From an uncultured Bradyrhizobium sp. (GTDB taxonomy: Bacteria > Pseudomonadota > Alphaproteobacteria > Rhizobiales > Xanthobacteraceae): a DNA stretch of 64,000 nucleotides. Shown here one piece after another: positions 46,640 to 55,074 of the stretch. Positions within the stretch are counted from its first letter, which is position 1; each line of letters starts with the position of its first letter. Made by a program: the position numbers and the translations under genes. Under the pieces are notes generated by a model. It saw only the letters and a list, made by a program, of their open reading frames with translations, made no database searches and was not told where the DNA came from. Where the stretch lies: positions 62,001-126,000 of the forward strand of contig NZ_CAKZJO010000057.1 in assembly GCF_936943645.1 (NCBI RefSeq). The letters run 5' to 3'.

Positions 46640-48115
46640 ATGCCGGCTGCCGGTCCGTCGTCCGAACCCATCATTCCCACCGCTCCGCTCACCGCCCGCA
46701 TGCGCGATTCACTGCGCGCGATCGTCGGCGAGAAAGGGTTCATCGAGGACGAGCACGGCAAGCAGCCGTTCGTGACGGATTGGCGCGGATTGCTGGTTGG
46801 ACAGGCCGGAGCCGTCGTTCGCCCCGGCAGCACCGAGGAAGTCGCCGCGGTGGTCAGGCTCTGCCATGAGCATGGGGTCGCGATCGTGCCGCAAGGTGGC
46901 AACACCGGCCTGATGGGCGGCGCCACGCCCTGGCCCGCGCACACGGGCATCGTGTTGTCGCTTGGCCGCATGAACCGCGTGCTGGACATCGATGCCACCG
47001 GCTACACCATGACGGTCGAGGCCGGCTGCGTGCTGCAGTCTCTGCAGGAGACCGCAAGCAGGCACGACAGGTTCCTGCCCCTCAGCCTTGGCGCCCAGGG
47101 CTCGTGCATGATCGGCGGCAATCTGTCGACCAACGCCGGCGGCGTGCAGGTGCTCCGCTATGGCAATGCCCGCAATCTCGTCCTGGGACTCGAAGTCGTT
47201 CTGCCGAACGGCGAGGTCTGGGACGGTCTGCGCGCGCTCAAAAAGGACAATACGGGCTACGACCTCAAGCACCTCTTCATGGGTGCCGAAGGAACGCTGG
47301 GCATCATCACCAAGGCCGTGCTCAAGCTATGGCCGGCGCCGAAGGACGTCTGCACCGCGTGGCTTGCGATCCGGGATCCGCGCGCGGCGCTGGAGATCCT
47401 GTCGGACGCCCATAGCGCATCCGAGGACAATGTCGGCTCCTGCGAGCTGATGAGCCGCGCTGCCGTCGACATGGTGCTCCGCCACATTCCCGGCACGCAG
47501 GATCCGCTCAAGGCGGACACGCCATGGTACCTGCTGCTGGAATGGTCGTCGTCGCGGGCGCGTCAGGACGGCGCCGCGGGCATCGCGGAGAAGATGGAGC
47601 AGTTTCTTGGCGATCAACTCGAGGCCGGACGCGTGCTCGATGCGGTGATCGCCCAGACCGGAAATCAATCGCGCAACATGTGGCACATCCGGGAAAGCGT
47701 CGCCCAGGCCTCGCGCGCCGAGGGGCCGGGGCTCAGCTACGATGTCTCGGTGGCCATTTCCAGGATTCCGGAGTTCATCGACCTCGGGCTCAAAGCCGTG
47801 CGCGACATCCTCCCGTCCATCCGGCCCTATCCTCTCGGACACATCGGCGACGGCAATCTGCATTTTTCGTTCATGGCGCCTGATGGCATGGATCAGCAGA
47901 CGCTGACCCAATACAAGAACGCCATCACGCGGGCGGTGAACGATCTCATCACCTCCATGGACGGCTCGATCTCGGCCGAGCACGGCATCGGCATCGACAA
48001 GCTCGACGAGCTCAGCCACTACCGGTCGAAGACCGAGCTCGACATCATGCGAACCATCAAGCGCGCGCTCGATCCCGAGAACATCATGAATCCCGGCAAG
48101 GTGCTCCGGCTGTGA
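46640..48115 (+). CDS. FAD-linked D-2-hydroxyacid dehydrogenase (D-2-hydroxyglutarate / D-lactate type)
   Basis: The 491-aa product has an FAD PCMH domain (VRPGSTEEVAAVVRLCHEHGVAIVPQGGNTGLMGG, and GGNLSTNAGGVQVLRYGNARNLVLGLEVVLPNGEVWDGLRALKKDNTGYDLKHLFMGAEGTLGIIT) and the FAD-oxidase C domain (YPLGHIGDGNLHFSFMAP, SISAEHGIG). This fits D-2-hydroxyglutarate dehydrogenase or a D-lactate/glycolate-type enzyme; which substrate is uncertain. I chose the ATG at 46640, preceded by AAGGGAAAC. It stands alone. Confidence 0.92.
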   Translation: MPAAGPSSEPIIPTAPLTARMRDSLRAIVGEKGFIEDEHGKQPFVTDWRGLLVGQAGAVVRPGSTEEVAAVVRLCHEHGVAIVPQGGNTGLMGGATPWPAHTGIVLSLGRMNRVLDIDATGYTMTVEAGCVLQSLQETASRHDRFLPLSLGAQGSCMIGGNLSTNAGGVQVLRYGNARNLVLGLEVVLPNGEVWDGLRALKKDNTGYDLKHLFMGAEGTLGIITKAVLKLWPAPKDVCTAWLAIRDPRAALEILSDAHSASEDNVGSCELMSRAAVDMVLRHIPGTQDPLKADTPWYLLLEWSSSRARQDGAAGIAEKMEQFLGDQLEAGRVLDAVIAQTGNQSRNMWHIRESVAQASRAEGPGLSYDVSVAISRIPEFIDLGLKAVRDILPSIRPYPLGHIGDGNLHFSFMAPDGMDQQTLTQYKNAITRAVNDLITSMDGSISAEHGIGIDKLDELSHYRSKTELDIMRTIKRALDPENIMNPGKVLRL

Positions 48116-48142
48116 GGATCGCCGGGCACCCAAGCCATTGTT

Positions 48143-48709
48143 TCAGCCGCGCGGGTTGACGACCGTATAACCTCGCAGCGATCGCGCGTGGAGCCGCGTG
48201 GCGTGACCACCGGAATTGGCGTCATACGCCATCCAGGTGTCGCCGCCGAGATGCTGCTCCAGAACGAAGACATGGCCGCGGCGCGCCGCGACCATTCCCG
48301 GCGCCGGCGCCGTGCGCGGAAAGCGCAGCCAGTTGGACGCCAGATTCAATTCCGGCACGACGCGGCCGAACACGCGCAAGGACGCGCCGCAGCCGCAGAA
48401 CAACGACGGGCAACCGGCGGGACGGCCGCCGACGATGCGCTCGCCGGAGACGCTGATCGTGGTGGCGGCACTGCCGGCATCGCTCACGGTCATGTGCGTC
48501 GAGCGGTAGGCCTGCAACGAGGATCTCTGCAGTGAAGCCTGCCGCAATGAAGCCTTGGGAACCCACCCGCGAGGCGTCTGCGAATATGAGAAATCGCAGG
48601 GCATGGTGACGTTGCATTCAGGCGCGCGAAGGATGCGGTAGGGCCGCGCGTCGGAAGCGGCTGAGGTGGCGACAACGAGGACGCACGCAGAAATAACCTG
48701 TTTAATCAT
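48143..48709 (-). CDS. Secreted protein with CHAP-like C-terminal region
   Basis: The 188-aa product has a signal peptide (residues 1-21, ending AASDA). The C-terminal part has GCPSLFCGCGASLRVFG, LASNWLRF and RRGHVFVLEQHLGGDTWMAYDANSGG. The order Cys, N-W, then a GHV segment resembles small rhizobial CHAP/NlpC-type secreted proteins with RAWCGW and NLAxNW motifs, whose Cys and His could form a peptidase-like pair. The middle has LRQASLQRSSLQAYR, a short repeat. A palindrome lies 41 bp upstream of the start. The function is unproven. Confidence 0.6.
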   Translation of the reverse strand: MIKQVISACVLVVATSAASDARPYRILRAPECNVTMPCDFSYSQTPRGWVPKASLRQASLQRSSLQAYRSTHMTVSDAGSAATTISVSGERIVGGRPAGCPSLFCGCGASLRVFGRVVPELNLASNWLRFPRTAPAPGMVAARRGHVFVLEQHLGGDTWMAYDANSGGHATRLHARSLRGYTVVNPRG

Positions 48710-48749
48710 TGCAGGACTCTAAGTTGGAGGGTCCTGCCCCACTCTGGAG

Positions 48750-48765
48750 AAACCAATATTGGTTT
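48750..48765. promoter_or_regulatory. Perfect 16-bp palindrome upstream of the secreted protein gene
   Basis: AAACCAATATTGGTTT is exactly self-complementary and lies 41 bp before the ATG of the CHAP-like gene, in a promoter position. No regulator gene is next to it, so a distant regulator would be needed. Confidence 0.45.
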
Positions 48766-48781
48766 GACCAAAATGGGCCTA

Positions 48782-48816
48782 AAGGGCGGCAGAAACAGGC
48801 TTCTGCTGCCGCCCTT
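48782..48816 (-). terminator. Intrinsic terminator after the GMC oxidoreductase gene
   Basis: On the minus strand AAGGGCGGCAG and CTGCCGCCCTT form an 11-bp stem with a 13-base loop, followed by a short T-run (TTT). It lies about 57 bases past the GMC stop and before the palindrome. Confidence 0.65.
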
Positions 48817-48872
48817 AACTTAGGTTATGTTCTAGCTGTACGCGTCATCGCGCGGTGACATCAACCGCCGCG

Positions 48873-50570
48873 CTACTGCATCATCGCAGCCGCGATTTTC
48901 TCTGCCGACATCAGCACCGGGAAATTGGTGTTGGCGCACGGCACCACCGGGAAGATCGAGGCGTCGACGACGCGCAGGCCCTGGATACCCCTGACGCGAC
49001 CCTGATTGTCGACCACCGCCATCGGATCGTCGGCCCGGCCCATGCGGCATGAGCAGGAGGCGTGCCAGACGCCGATTGTCGCCTTGCGCACGAAGGCTTC
49101 CAGCGCCTCGTCGTCGTTCATGACCTGATCGAAGGTGAAACCTTCGACCACGAAATTGTCGATCATGTAGTGGCGCAGCGCCGCCGGTCCGTCCATCAGC
49201 GTCGCGGCGATCTTGGTCAGGATCTTGTTCCTGGTGTTGACGACGCCGATCTTGCGGACCTTGTCGGTGTAGGCGGCCGGGAACGGCTTGTCCGTCACCT
49301 TCTTCACGATGTCGCTCATCTGAATGGCCGCCATCTTGCGGAAGCCGCTCATCAGGCGATCGAGATCGCGTCGATCCGACAGCAGATTGAACTCGACGAT
49401 GGGCTCCGCAGACGGATCCCGCGAGGCAAGCTTGACCTGTCCGGTCTCCGAATAGGTCTTGTTGACGAAGGTCAGCAGCGAGCCGATCTGCTCGCCGACC
49501 GCATGCCAGGCCGACTTGGAGAGCAGGACGACGAACATGTCGCCCTTCGGCACGCCTGCAAGGCCCGACGAATAGCGCAAGCCCAGCTGCATGTGGCGCC
49601 TGGTGTGCTCGTTCATACGCGCGCCGCGACGGACAAAGGACGACAACGAGATCGAGGGATGATCCATCAGGCGCTGGCCCACGCCGGGCAAGCCCGTCAG
49701 CACCGGAATGCCCAGGTCCTTGAGATGGCCGACCGGCCCGATGCCGGCGCGCAACAGATGCGCCGGCGAATGGATGGCGCCGCTGGAGAGGATGATCTCG
49801 CGTCCCCGGAATTCCTGCTCGCGCCCGTCGACGACAGCCTTCACGCCGACGCATTGCGTGCCTTCGAACAGCAGCTCGCGCACCTGCGTGTTGGTGGAGA
49901 TGGTGAGATTGGCGCGCTTGCGGGTGTCGCGATCGAGATAGCCCATCGCGGCCGAGACACGCTGCTCGGCCTGGTTGGAATGCGTTACCGGAAAGAAGCC
50001 GTCGACGAATTCGCCGTTCTGGTCCGGCAGGAATTGATGGCCGGCCTGCTGGAAGGCATCGGCAAAGGCCTGCGAGTGCCTGGTCCAGTGCTCCCGGGGA
50101 ATGCGGCGGACCGGGATCTTGCCGTCCTTGCCGTGATAGGGACCGTCGAAATCGAGGTCGCGCTCGACCTTCTTGAAGAAGGGCAGCACGTCGTTCCAGG
50201 TCCACCCTTCGGCGCCGCGCGCGTCCCATTCGTCGTAATCGGTCGGCGCGCCGCGATTGGCCATCTGGCCGTTGATCGAGGAGCCGCCGCCGAGCACGCG
50301 CGCCTGCTCGTATTTGCGCAAGGGCGGACGGGCTTCGTTCGGATTGTTGTGGCTGACGACCTGCGTCGTGACCTTGAGCTCGGTCCAGTGGAAGCGCGGA
50401 TCGAAATAGGCCGTGCCGGGATAGCTGTCCCTGATCTCGGCCGGCTCGTTGCCGGGTGGCGTGTCCTGTCCGGCTTCGCACAGCAGGACCTTGTTGGCGC
50501 TCTTGGCGGAGAGCCGGTGGGCCAGCACGGACCCCGCCGAGCCGCCGCCCACGATAATGAAGTCATACAC
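48873..50570 (-). CDS. GMC family oxidoreductase (choline/alcohol dehydrogenase-like)
   Basis: The 565-aa flavoprotein has the FAD site DFIIVGGGSAGSVLAHRLS (residues 3-21), LGGGSSINGQMANRGAPTDYDEW, SSGAIHSPAHLLRAGIGP, and catalytic His in VWHASCSCRMGRADDPMAVVD, where the usual HPxGTC reads HASCSC. It probably oxidises an alcohol; choline is only one option, because no betaine genes are near. The first frame Met is at 50570, and repeats fill the upstream gap. Confidence 0.9.
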   Translation of the reverse strand: MYDFIIVGGGSAGSVLAHRLSAKSANKVLLCEAGQDTPPGNEPAEIRDSYPGTAYFDPRFHWTELKVTTQVVSHNNPNEARPPLRKYEQARVLGGGSSINGQMANRGAPTDYDEWDARGAEGWTWNDVLPFFKKVERDLDFDGPYHGKDGKIPVRRIPREHWTRHSQAFADAFQQAGHQFLPDQNGEFVDGFFPVTHSNQAEQRVSAAMGYLDRDTRKRANLTISTNTQVRELLFEGTQCVGVKAVVDGREQEFRGREIILSSGAIHSPAHLLRAGIGPVGHLKDLGIPVLTGLPGVGQRLMDHPSISLSSFVRRGARMNEHTRRHMQLGLRYSSGLAGVPKGDMFVVLLSKSAWHAVGEQIGSLLTFVNKTYSETGQVKLASRDPSAEPIVEFNLLSDRRDLDRLMSGFRKMAAIQMSDIVKKVTDKPFPAAYTDKVRKIGVVNTRNKILTKIAATLMDGPAALRHYMIDNFVVEGFTFDQVMNDDEALEAFVRKATIGVWHASCSCRMGRADDPMAVVDNQGRVRGIQGLRVVDASIFPVVPCANTNFPVLMSAEKIAAAMMQ

Positions 50571-50606
50571 GATTGGCGTTTCCTGTTGTTCTTGTTGGTT
50601 ATCGAC

Positions 50607-50738
50607 CCGTCATCCTGAGGTGCGAGTGGCGCGATGCCGAGCATCGCGCCGGGAGCCTCGAAGGATGCACGGCCCCGACCCAGCCGGGCCGTACATCCTT
50701 CGAGGGCCGCTGAAGAAGCGGCCACCTCAGGATGACGG
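50607..50738. repeat. Dispersed palindromic repeat (GTCATCCTGAGGTG type) and a partial second one at 50779-50815
   Basis: CCGTCATCCTGAGGTGCGAG, then GCCTCGAAGGATG, is mirrored by CATCCTTCGAGG and CCACCTCAGGATGACGG. The same words are at 18860-19012. A partial GGATTGCTTCGTCGCAAG...TCGCAATGAC element (50779-50815) follows. Together they fill the gap between the carboxyltransferase and GMC genes. Confidence 0.7.
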
Positions 50739-50822
50739 TGATGGAGTGATCACTCCAGACTTTTTTCGCCGAGGGCTCCTGGATTGCTTCGTCGCAAGAA
50801 CTCCTCGCAATGACAGCCGAGC

Positions 50823-52382
50823 CTACGGCCGGATCGAAAAATTCTCCGGCGGCCCCGCCTTGCGCAGCGGCTCGGCCAGACGGGCGAACTCGCACAGCAG
50901 CGAGCGCGTCTTGCGGGGATCGATGATCTCCTCGACCCAGAACTTTTCGGCCGAACGGAACGGCGAGCGCAGCTTGTTGAGGCGCTCCTGGATCTCCTCC
51001 AGCTTGGCCGCCTTGTCCTCGGCCGCGTCGATATCGGCGCGGTAGGCGGCCTCGATGCCGCCTTCAAGCGGCAGCGAACCCCAATAGGCCGAGGGCCAGG
51101 CGTAACGGATCGAGAACCGGTCGGCCGGCTGATGCACGACACCGGCAACACCGAACGCATTGCGCAGGATCACTGTGCACCAGGGCACGGTGGTCTGGTT
51201 CACCGCGGCCATGGCGCGGACGCCGTGGCGGATGGTGGCCGCCTTCTCGGCATCGAGGCCGATCATGAAGCCGGGGCAGTCCATGAGGTAGACGATCGGC
51301 AGATGGAAGGTCTCGGCGAAGTCGACCCAGCGCACCACCTTCTGGCAGGCATCTGCCGTCCATGAGCCGCCATAGTGAAAACTGTCGCTGGCGAGCACCA
51401 TCACCGCCCTGCCCTCGAGCCGCGCGAGGCCGACGATGACAGGCTTGCCGAAATTTCTGGCAACCTCGAAGAACGAGCCCTTGTCGACGACCGACTCGAC
51501 GATCGGGCGCACCTTGTAGACCTGCTTGCGGTTGCGCGGCACCGCGCTCATCAGCGCTTCGTCGCCACGTTCAGGATTGTCGGTGCAGGGCAAGGTCGGC
51601 GGCAGCTCGTAGACCGACGACGGCAGATAGGACAGGAACCGCCGCGCGCAGGCAAAGGCCTCTTCCTCGGTGTCGACGGCATGATCGACCGCGCCGGCGC
51701 GGGTCTGGATGTCGGCACCGCCGAGTTCCTCCTTCGAGAGGTCCTGCCCGAGCGCCTTCACCACCGGCGGTCCCGCGACGAACATCGCGGATTTCCGGGT
51801 CATGATCGAATAATGGCTGGCAGCAAGGCGCGCCGCCCCCAGCCCCGCGACCGAGCCGAGGCCAAGTGCGACCACCGGCACCCGCGACAGGTTCTCGGTC
51901 GTGAAGCGATACCAGCGCGTGCCGCCGATGCCGCCCGGCAGATTGGCCGCGCCCTTGGTCTCGATGGTCTTGACCGAACCACCGCCCCCGGAGCCCTCGA
52001 TGATGCGGACGATGGGCAGACGGAAGTCATGCGCCATCTCCTCCGCCATCAGGGGCTTCGCCGAGATCGACGCATCCGCCGAGCCGCCGCGCACCGTGAA
52101 GTCGTCGCCGACGACAACGACGGTGCGGCCGTCGACACGGGCGCGGCCGAACACGCAGTTCGCCGGCGTCAGCTTCTTCAAATCGCCGCTGGGATCATAC
52201 TCACCGATGCCGGAGACGGCACCGATCTCGTGGAAGCTGCCTTTGTCGATCAGCCTGTCGATACGCTCCCGAACAGTCAGCCGGCCCTGGTCATGCTGTC
52301 GCTTGACCTTGTCAACGCCGCCCATCTCCCGCGCGAAGGCTTCGCGCCGGGCGAGCTCGTCGAGTTCCGGCTTCCAGTTCAT
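50823..52382 (-). CDS. Acyl-CoA carboxylase carboxyltransferase subunit
   Basis: The 519-aa product has both crotonase-fold halves of a biotin-dependent carboxyltransferase: GRARVDGRTVVVVGDDFTVRGGSADASI, RIIEGSGGGGSVKTIETKG, then FFEVARNFGKPVIVGLARLEGRAVMVLASDSFHYGGSWTADACQK and FHLPIVYLMDCPGFMIGLDAEKAATIRHGVRAMAAVNQTTVP. The acyl-CoA preference is unclear. It starts inside the IclR gene end (71-bp overlap, different frame), so it is transcribed with the regulator. A small biotin carrier is encoded divergently; a biotin carboxylase is not in the window. Confidence 0.9.
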   Translation of the reverse strand: MNWKPELDELARREAFAREMGGVDKVKRQHDQGRLTVRERIDRLIDKGSFHEIGAVSGIGEYDPSGDLKKLTPANCVFGRARVDGRTVVVVGDDFTVRGGSADASISAKPLMAEEMAHDFRLPIVRIIEGSGGGGSVKTIETKGAANLPGGIGGTRWYRFTTENLSRVPVVALGLGSVAGLGAARLAASHYSIMTRKSAMFVAGPPVVKALGQDLSKEELGGADIQTRAGAVDHAVDTEEEAFACARRFLSYLPSSVYELPPTLPCTDNPERGDEALMSAVPRNRKQVYKVRPIVESVVDKGSFFEVARNFGKPVIVGLARLEGRAVMVLASDSFHYGGSWTADACQKVVRWVDFAETFHLPIVYLMDCPGFMIGLDAEKAATIRHGVRAMAAVNQTTVPWCTVILRNAFGVAGVVHQPADRFSIRYAWPSAYWGSLPLEGGIEAAYRADIDAAEDKAAKLEEIQERLNKLRSPFRSAEKFWVEEIIDPRKTRSLLCEFARLAEPLRKAGPPENFSIRP

Positions 52383-53286
52383 TCACTCCCTCCGAATTGA
52401 TCGGCTTGTTATTGTTATGCACGGCCATTGCGACCGGTTTACGCGAGATGCGATTGGCGAAGGCGTCGCTTTCAGCACCCTCCATCAGGCTGCCGAGCGA
52501 GCGGCCGAGCGCGAGCATCGGCGGAGCAACTTCGTCGTGCAGACGCTGCTCGTCATACATCGCCGACAGAAGGCCGATCGTGATGACAACAAAGGTCTGG
52601 TACTGCGGCGACCAGATCGGCACCGCGAGGCCATTGATGTGCGGGCTCCACAGGCCGCAGGCCGTGACATAGCCGCGCTCGCGCAGCGACTGCCGGTTGG
52701 CTTCGATGCGAGGCCGCAGGATCTTTGCAGCCTCGGGCGCTTCCCGCTCCATGTCGTTGATGAAGGCATCGCCGACTTCGGGCGCCAGCGCCGCCGTGTA
52801 GGCCGCGCCAGCCGCGGTCGAGGCCATCGAGATGCGGCTGCCGGTGCCCTCGTGGAGGCCGAGCGCGGAAGCCGAGCGCGCGAACTGGAGATAGACGAGA
52901 TGGAAGCGATCGGGAACGACGAAGCCGACCGTGCCGGGAAGCTGCTCGGCGACTTCCTGCAGCCGCTGGCGGATCATGCTGCGCAGCTGTGCGCCCTTCA
53001 TCATCGAAGCGCTCATCGCCACCGCGCTCGGGCCGATGCGATACTTCTGATCGCGCGGCAGATAGACCAGCTGGCCCATGCGCGTCAGCGTATGCGTGAG
53101 CCGCGACACCGTCGAGCGCGGCAGACCGCAGCGATTGGAAATCTCGAGATTGCCGAGCCTGGTGTCGTGGCCCTCGAAGCATCGCAACACGTCGAACGCG
53201 CGCGACACCACCTGGATGACATCTCCCTCACCGGCATCACCAGCGAGCACGCCTTGCCTACTCAACCGCTCGGATCGTCGTCCCAT
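52312..53286 (-). CDS. IclR family transcriptional regulator
   Basis: The 324-aa product has an N-terminal winged helix (about residues 20-85: SRAFDVLRCFEGHDTRLGNLEISNRCGLPRSTVSRLTHTLTRMGQLVYL) and an IclR effector domain (GTVGFVVPDRFHLVYLQ, MASTAAGAAYTAAL). It is longer than usual: the last 40 or so residues (NSEGVNELEAGTRRARPARSL) lie over the start of the carboxyltransferase gene and look like extra, noisy sequence. AGGGAAC precedes the ATG. It likely controls the divergent biotin carrier gene and its own operon. Confidence 0.9.
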   Translation of the reverse strand: MGRRSERLSRQGVLAGDAGEGDVIQVVSRAFDVLRCFEGHDTRLGNLEISNRCGLPRSTVSRLTHTLTRMGQLVYLPRDQKYRIGPSAVAMSASMMKGAQLRSMIRQRLQEVAEQLPGTVGFVVPDRFHLVYLQFARSASALGLHEGTGSRISMASTAAGAAYTAALAPEVGDAFINDMEREAPEAAKILRPRIEANRQSLRERGYVTACGLWSPHINGLAVPIWSPQYQTFVVITIGLLSAMYDEQRLHDEVAPPMLALGRSLGSLMEGAESDAFANRISRKPVAMAVHNNNKPINSEGVNELEAGTRRARPARSLRAGDGRR

Positions 53287-53301
53287 GTTCCCTACCGTCT
53301 G

Positions 53302-53325
53302 TTCCGCTCTGCGGAATTAAATTCC
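53302..53325. promoter_or_regulatory. Overlapping palindromes in the IclR / biotin-carrier divergent region
   Basis: TTCCGC-TCT-GCGGAA (53302-53316) and GGAATT-A-AATTCC (53313-53325) are two perfect inverted repeats sharing GGAA. They lie 16 bp upstream of the IclR start and 56 bp before the biotin-carrier ATG. IclR-family operators are often of this GGAA...TTCC form, so this is the likely autoregulatory and divergent control site. Confidence 0.6.
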
Positions 53326-53380
53326 ACTTGCAGACGACGCTACCTCAGGCATTTTGCGACGACAACAAAAAGGCGATGGC

Positions 53381-53602
53381 ATGCCAGAAATTAAGATCGT
53401 CACGGAGGTCGCCGGACGCATCTGCGCAACTCCCGTGCAAGTTGGAGGAACCGTCGCGGATGGCGATGACGTTGTGGTGGTCGAAGCCATGAAGATGGAG
53501 ATACCGGTGCCCTCGCCTGCGAACGGCACGATCACATCACTTCTGGTGAAACTCGACGACGTCGTTGCGGAGGGGCAGGCGATCGCAATCGTCGCGAGCT
53601 GA
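53381..53602 (+). CDS. Small biotin/lipoyl carrier protein
   Basis: The 73-aa product is almost a complete biotinyl-domain hairpin: VGGTVADGDDVVVVEAMKMEIPVPSPANGTI, with K38 in the EAMKM biotinylation motif and DDVVAEGQAIAIV as the second half. It starts at the ATG at 53381; a longer frame from 53354 reads nine more residues. It should shuttle CO2 for the divergently encoded carboxyltransferase. It is a free-standing domain, unlike AccB (about 150 aa) and AccA3-type alpha chains. Confidence 0.92.
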   Translation: MPEIKIVTEVAGRICATPVQVGGTVADGDDVVVVEAMKMEIPVPSPANGTITSLLVKLDDVVAEGQAIAIVAS

Positions 53603-53701
53603 CTGCATTCTCCGTCATTTCCGCGACAATCTGTCAGCGTCATTCCTCCATGCGCGGTACGGCGTTGCCATCGCTTGATGGCGATGACATGATCTCTTGC
53701 A

Positions 53702-53754
53702 AACAAAACGTTGTTTCAAACAAAGAAAGAAAGCCCTCGCAGCAAAGCGAGGGA
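53702..53754 (+). promoter_or_regulatory. Leader of the TAXI transporter gene: inverted repeat and hairpin
   Basis: AAACAA and TTGTTT (53702-53717, around AACG) form an inverted repeat suited to a regulator. Then CCCTCGC (53735-53741) and GCGAGGG (53748-53754) form a perfect 7-bp stem with loop AGCAAA, ending 15 bases before the ATG, next to GGAGGG. The hairpin is in the leader mRNA and could affect translation start. Confidence 0.45.
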
Positions 53755-53769
53755 TCATTGGAGGGAAAC

Positions 53770-54936
53770 ATGCTTCGTGGGCTGTTCATGCTCGCGCCTG
53801 CCTTGGTTGCGGGCATTTCTTTTGCGTCTACACGCTATGCATCCGCCGAAGACATCAAGCTGCCGGCGACGCTGACCTTCACCGCCTATGACACCGGCAC
53901 CGCCGGCTTCAACATCGCGGTCGGCGTCGGCAAGATGATGAAGGACAAGTTCGGCACCGACGTGCGCGTGCTTCCCGCGGGCAACGACGTCGCCCGCCTC
54001 GCGCCGCTGCGTTCCAAACGCGCGGCATCTGCGGCGATGGGATCGGGCACCTATTTCGCGCAGGAAGGCATGTTCGAATTCGGGGCAAAGGAGTGGGGCC
54101 CGCAGCCGCTCCAGATCATGCTCTCGACCGTCGACTGCAACTGCGGCTCGCTTGGCGTTGCCGCCGACACCGGCGTGAAGGAGTTGAAGGACCTGAAAGG
54201 CAAGCGCGTCGGCTTCGTGGTCGGCTCGCCCGCGCTGAACCAGAACTCGCTCGCGGTGCTCGCCTTCGCCGGGCTGACGCAGAAAGACGTCAAGGCCGTC
54301 GAATTCGCGAGCTATGGCGCGATGTGGAAGGGCCTGATCAACAACGACGTCGATGCCGCCTTCGGCACCACCATCACCGGCCCCGCCAAGGAAGCCGAGA
54401 CCTCGCCGCGCGGCCTGATCTGGCCGCCGCTGCCCGCCAAGGACAAGGAGGGCTGGGCACGGATGCAGAAGGTCGGCTCGTTCTTCTTCCCGCAAACCGC
54501 AACCTGTGGCGCCGGCATCTCGCCGGAGAAGCCGGTCGAGCTCGGCAATTATCCTTACCCGATCTTCGTTACCTACGCCTCGCAACCGGCCGACCAGGTC
54601 TATGCGATGACCAAAGCGATGATCGTCAACTACGACGTCTATAAGGACTCCGCCCCCGGCGCCGGCGGGCTGGCAGCCGACCGCCAGACCAAGAACTGGG
54701 TGGTACCCGTGCATCCCGGAGCGGTGAAGGCCCTGAAGGAAGCCGGTCAATGGAGCGATGCGCAGGAGGCGCACAACACCAAGCTGATCAAGCGGCAAGA
54801 GGTGCTCGGCGCCGCATGGACGGAGTACGGCAAGTCCAATCCGCCGTCGGACGACAAGGCCTTCCTTGACGGCTGGATGAAGGCGCGCGCCGCGGCGCTT
54901 GCCAAAGCCGACATGCCGAATGGATTTGAGAACTAG
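53770..54936 (+). CDS. TAXI-family TRAP transporter solute-binding protein
   Basis: The 388-aa periplasmic protein has a signal peptide (residues 1-26, ending YASAED) and the TAXI fold start LTFTAYDTGTAGFNIAVGVGKMM. LKDLKGKRVGFVVGSPALNQNSLAV is the typical mid motif. Characterised TAXI proteins bind glutamate, glutamine or related 2-oxo acids, but the ligand here is not known. GAGGGAAAC precedes the ATG at 53770. The permease follows after a hairpin and a glutaminase gene after that. Confidence 0.9.
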   Translation: MLRGLFMLAPALVAGISFASTRYASAEDIKLPATLTFTAYDTGTAGFNIAVGVGKMMKDKFGTDVRVLPAGNDVARLAPLRSKRAASAAMGSGTYFAQEGMFEFGAKEWGPQPLQIMLSTVDCNCGSLGVAADTGVKELKDLKGKRVGFVVGSPALNQNSLAVLAFAGLTQKDVKAVEFASYGAMWKGLINNDVDAAFGTTITGPAKEAETSPRGLIWPPLPAKDKEGWARMQKVGSFFFPQTATCGAGISPEKPVELGNYPYPIFVTYASQPADQVYAMTKAMIVNYDVYKDSAPGAGGLAADRQTKNWVVPVHPGAVKALKEAGQWSDAQEAHNTKLIKRQEVLGAAWTEYGKSNPPSDDKAFLDGWMKARAAALAKADMPNGFEN

Positions 54937-54976
54937 AACAGGATGGGTTCGTTTGTGGCCTAGCGCGAGAAGAGTG

Positions 54977-55000
54977 CCCTCTCCCGCTTGCGAGAGAGGG
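54977..55000 (+). terminator. Hairpin between TAXI binding protein and permease
   Basis: CCCTCTC (54977-54983) pairs with GAGAGGG (54994-55000), inside a CTCTCCCGCTTGCGAGAG-type repeat, 41 bases after the binding-protein stop. Such a hairpin could lower permease mRNA relative to the binding protein, as is common for binding-protein transporters. Confidence 0.4.
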
Positions 55001-55074
55001 TGAAGAATGCGCGGCCCTATCGATCCAACCGACGGCCATTCGCTCAGTTAGTTACCAGCCCATGCCCGGGGTCG

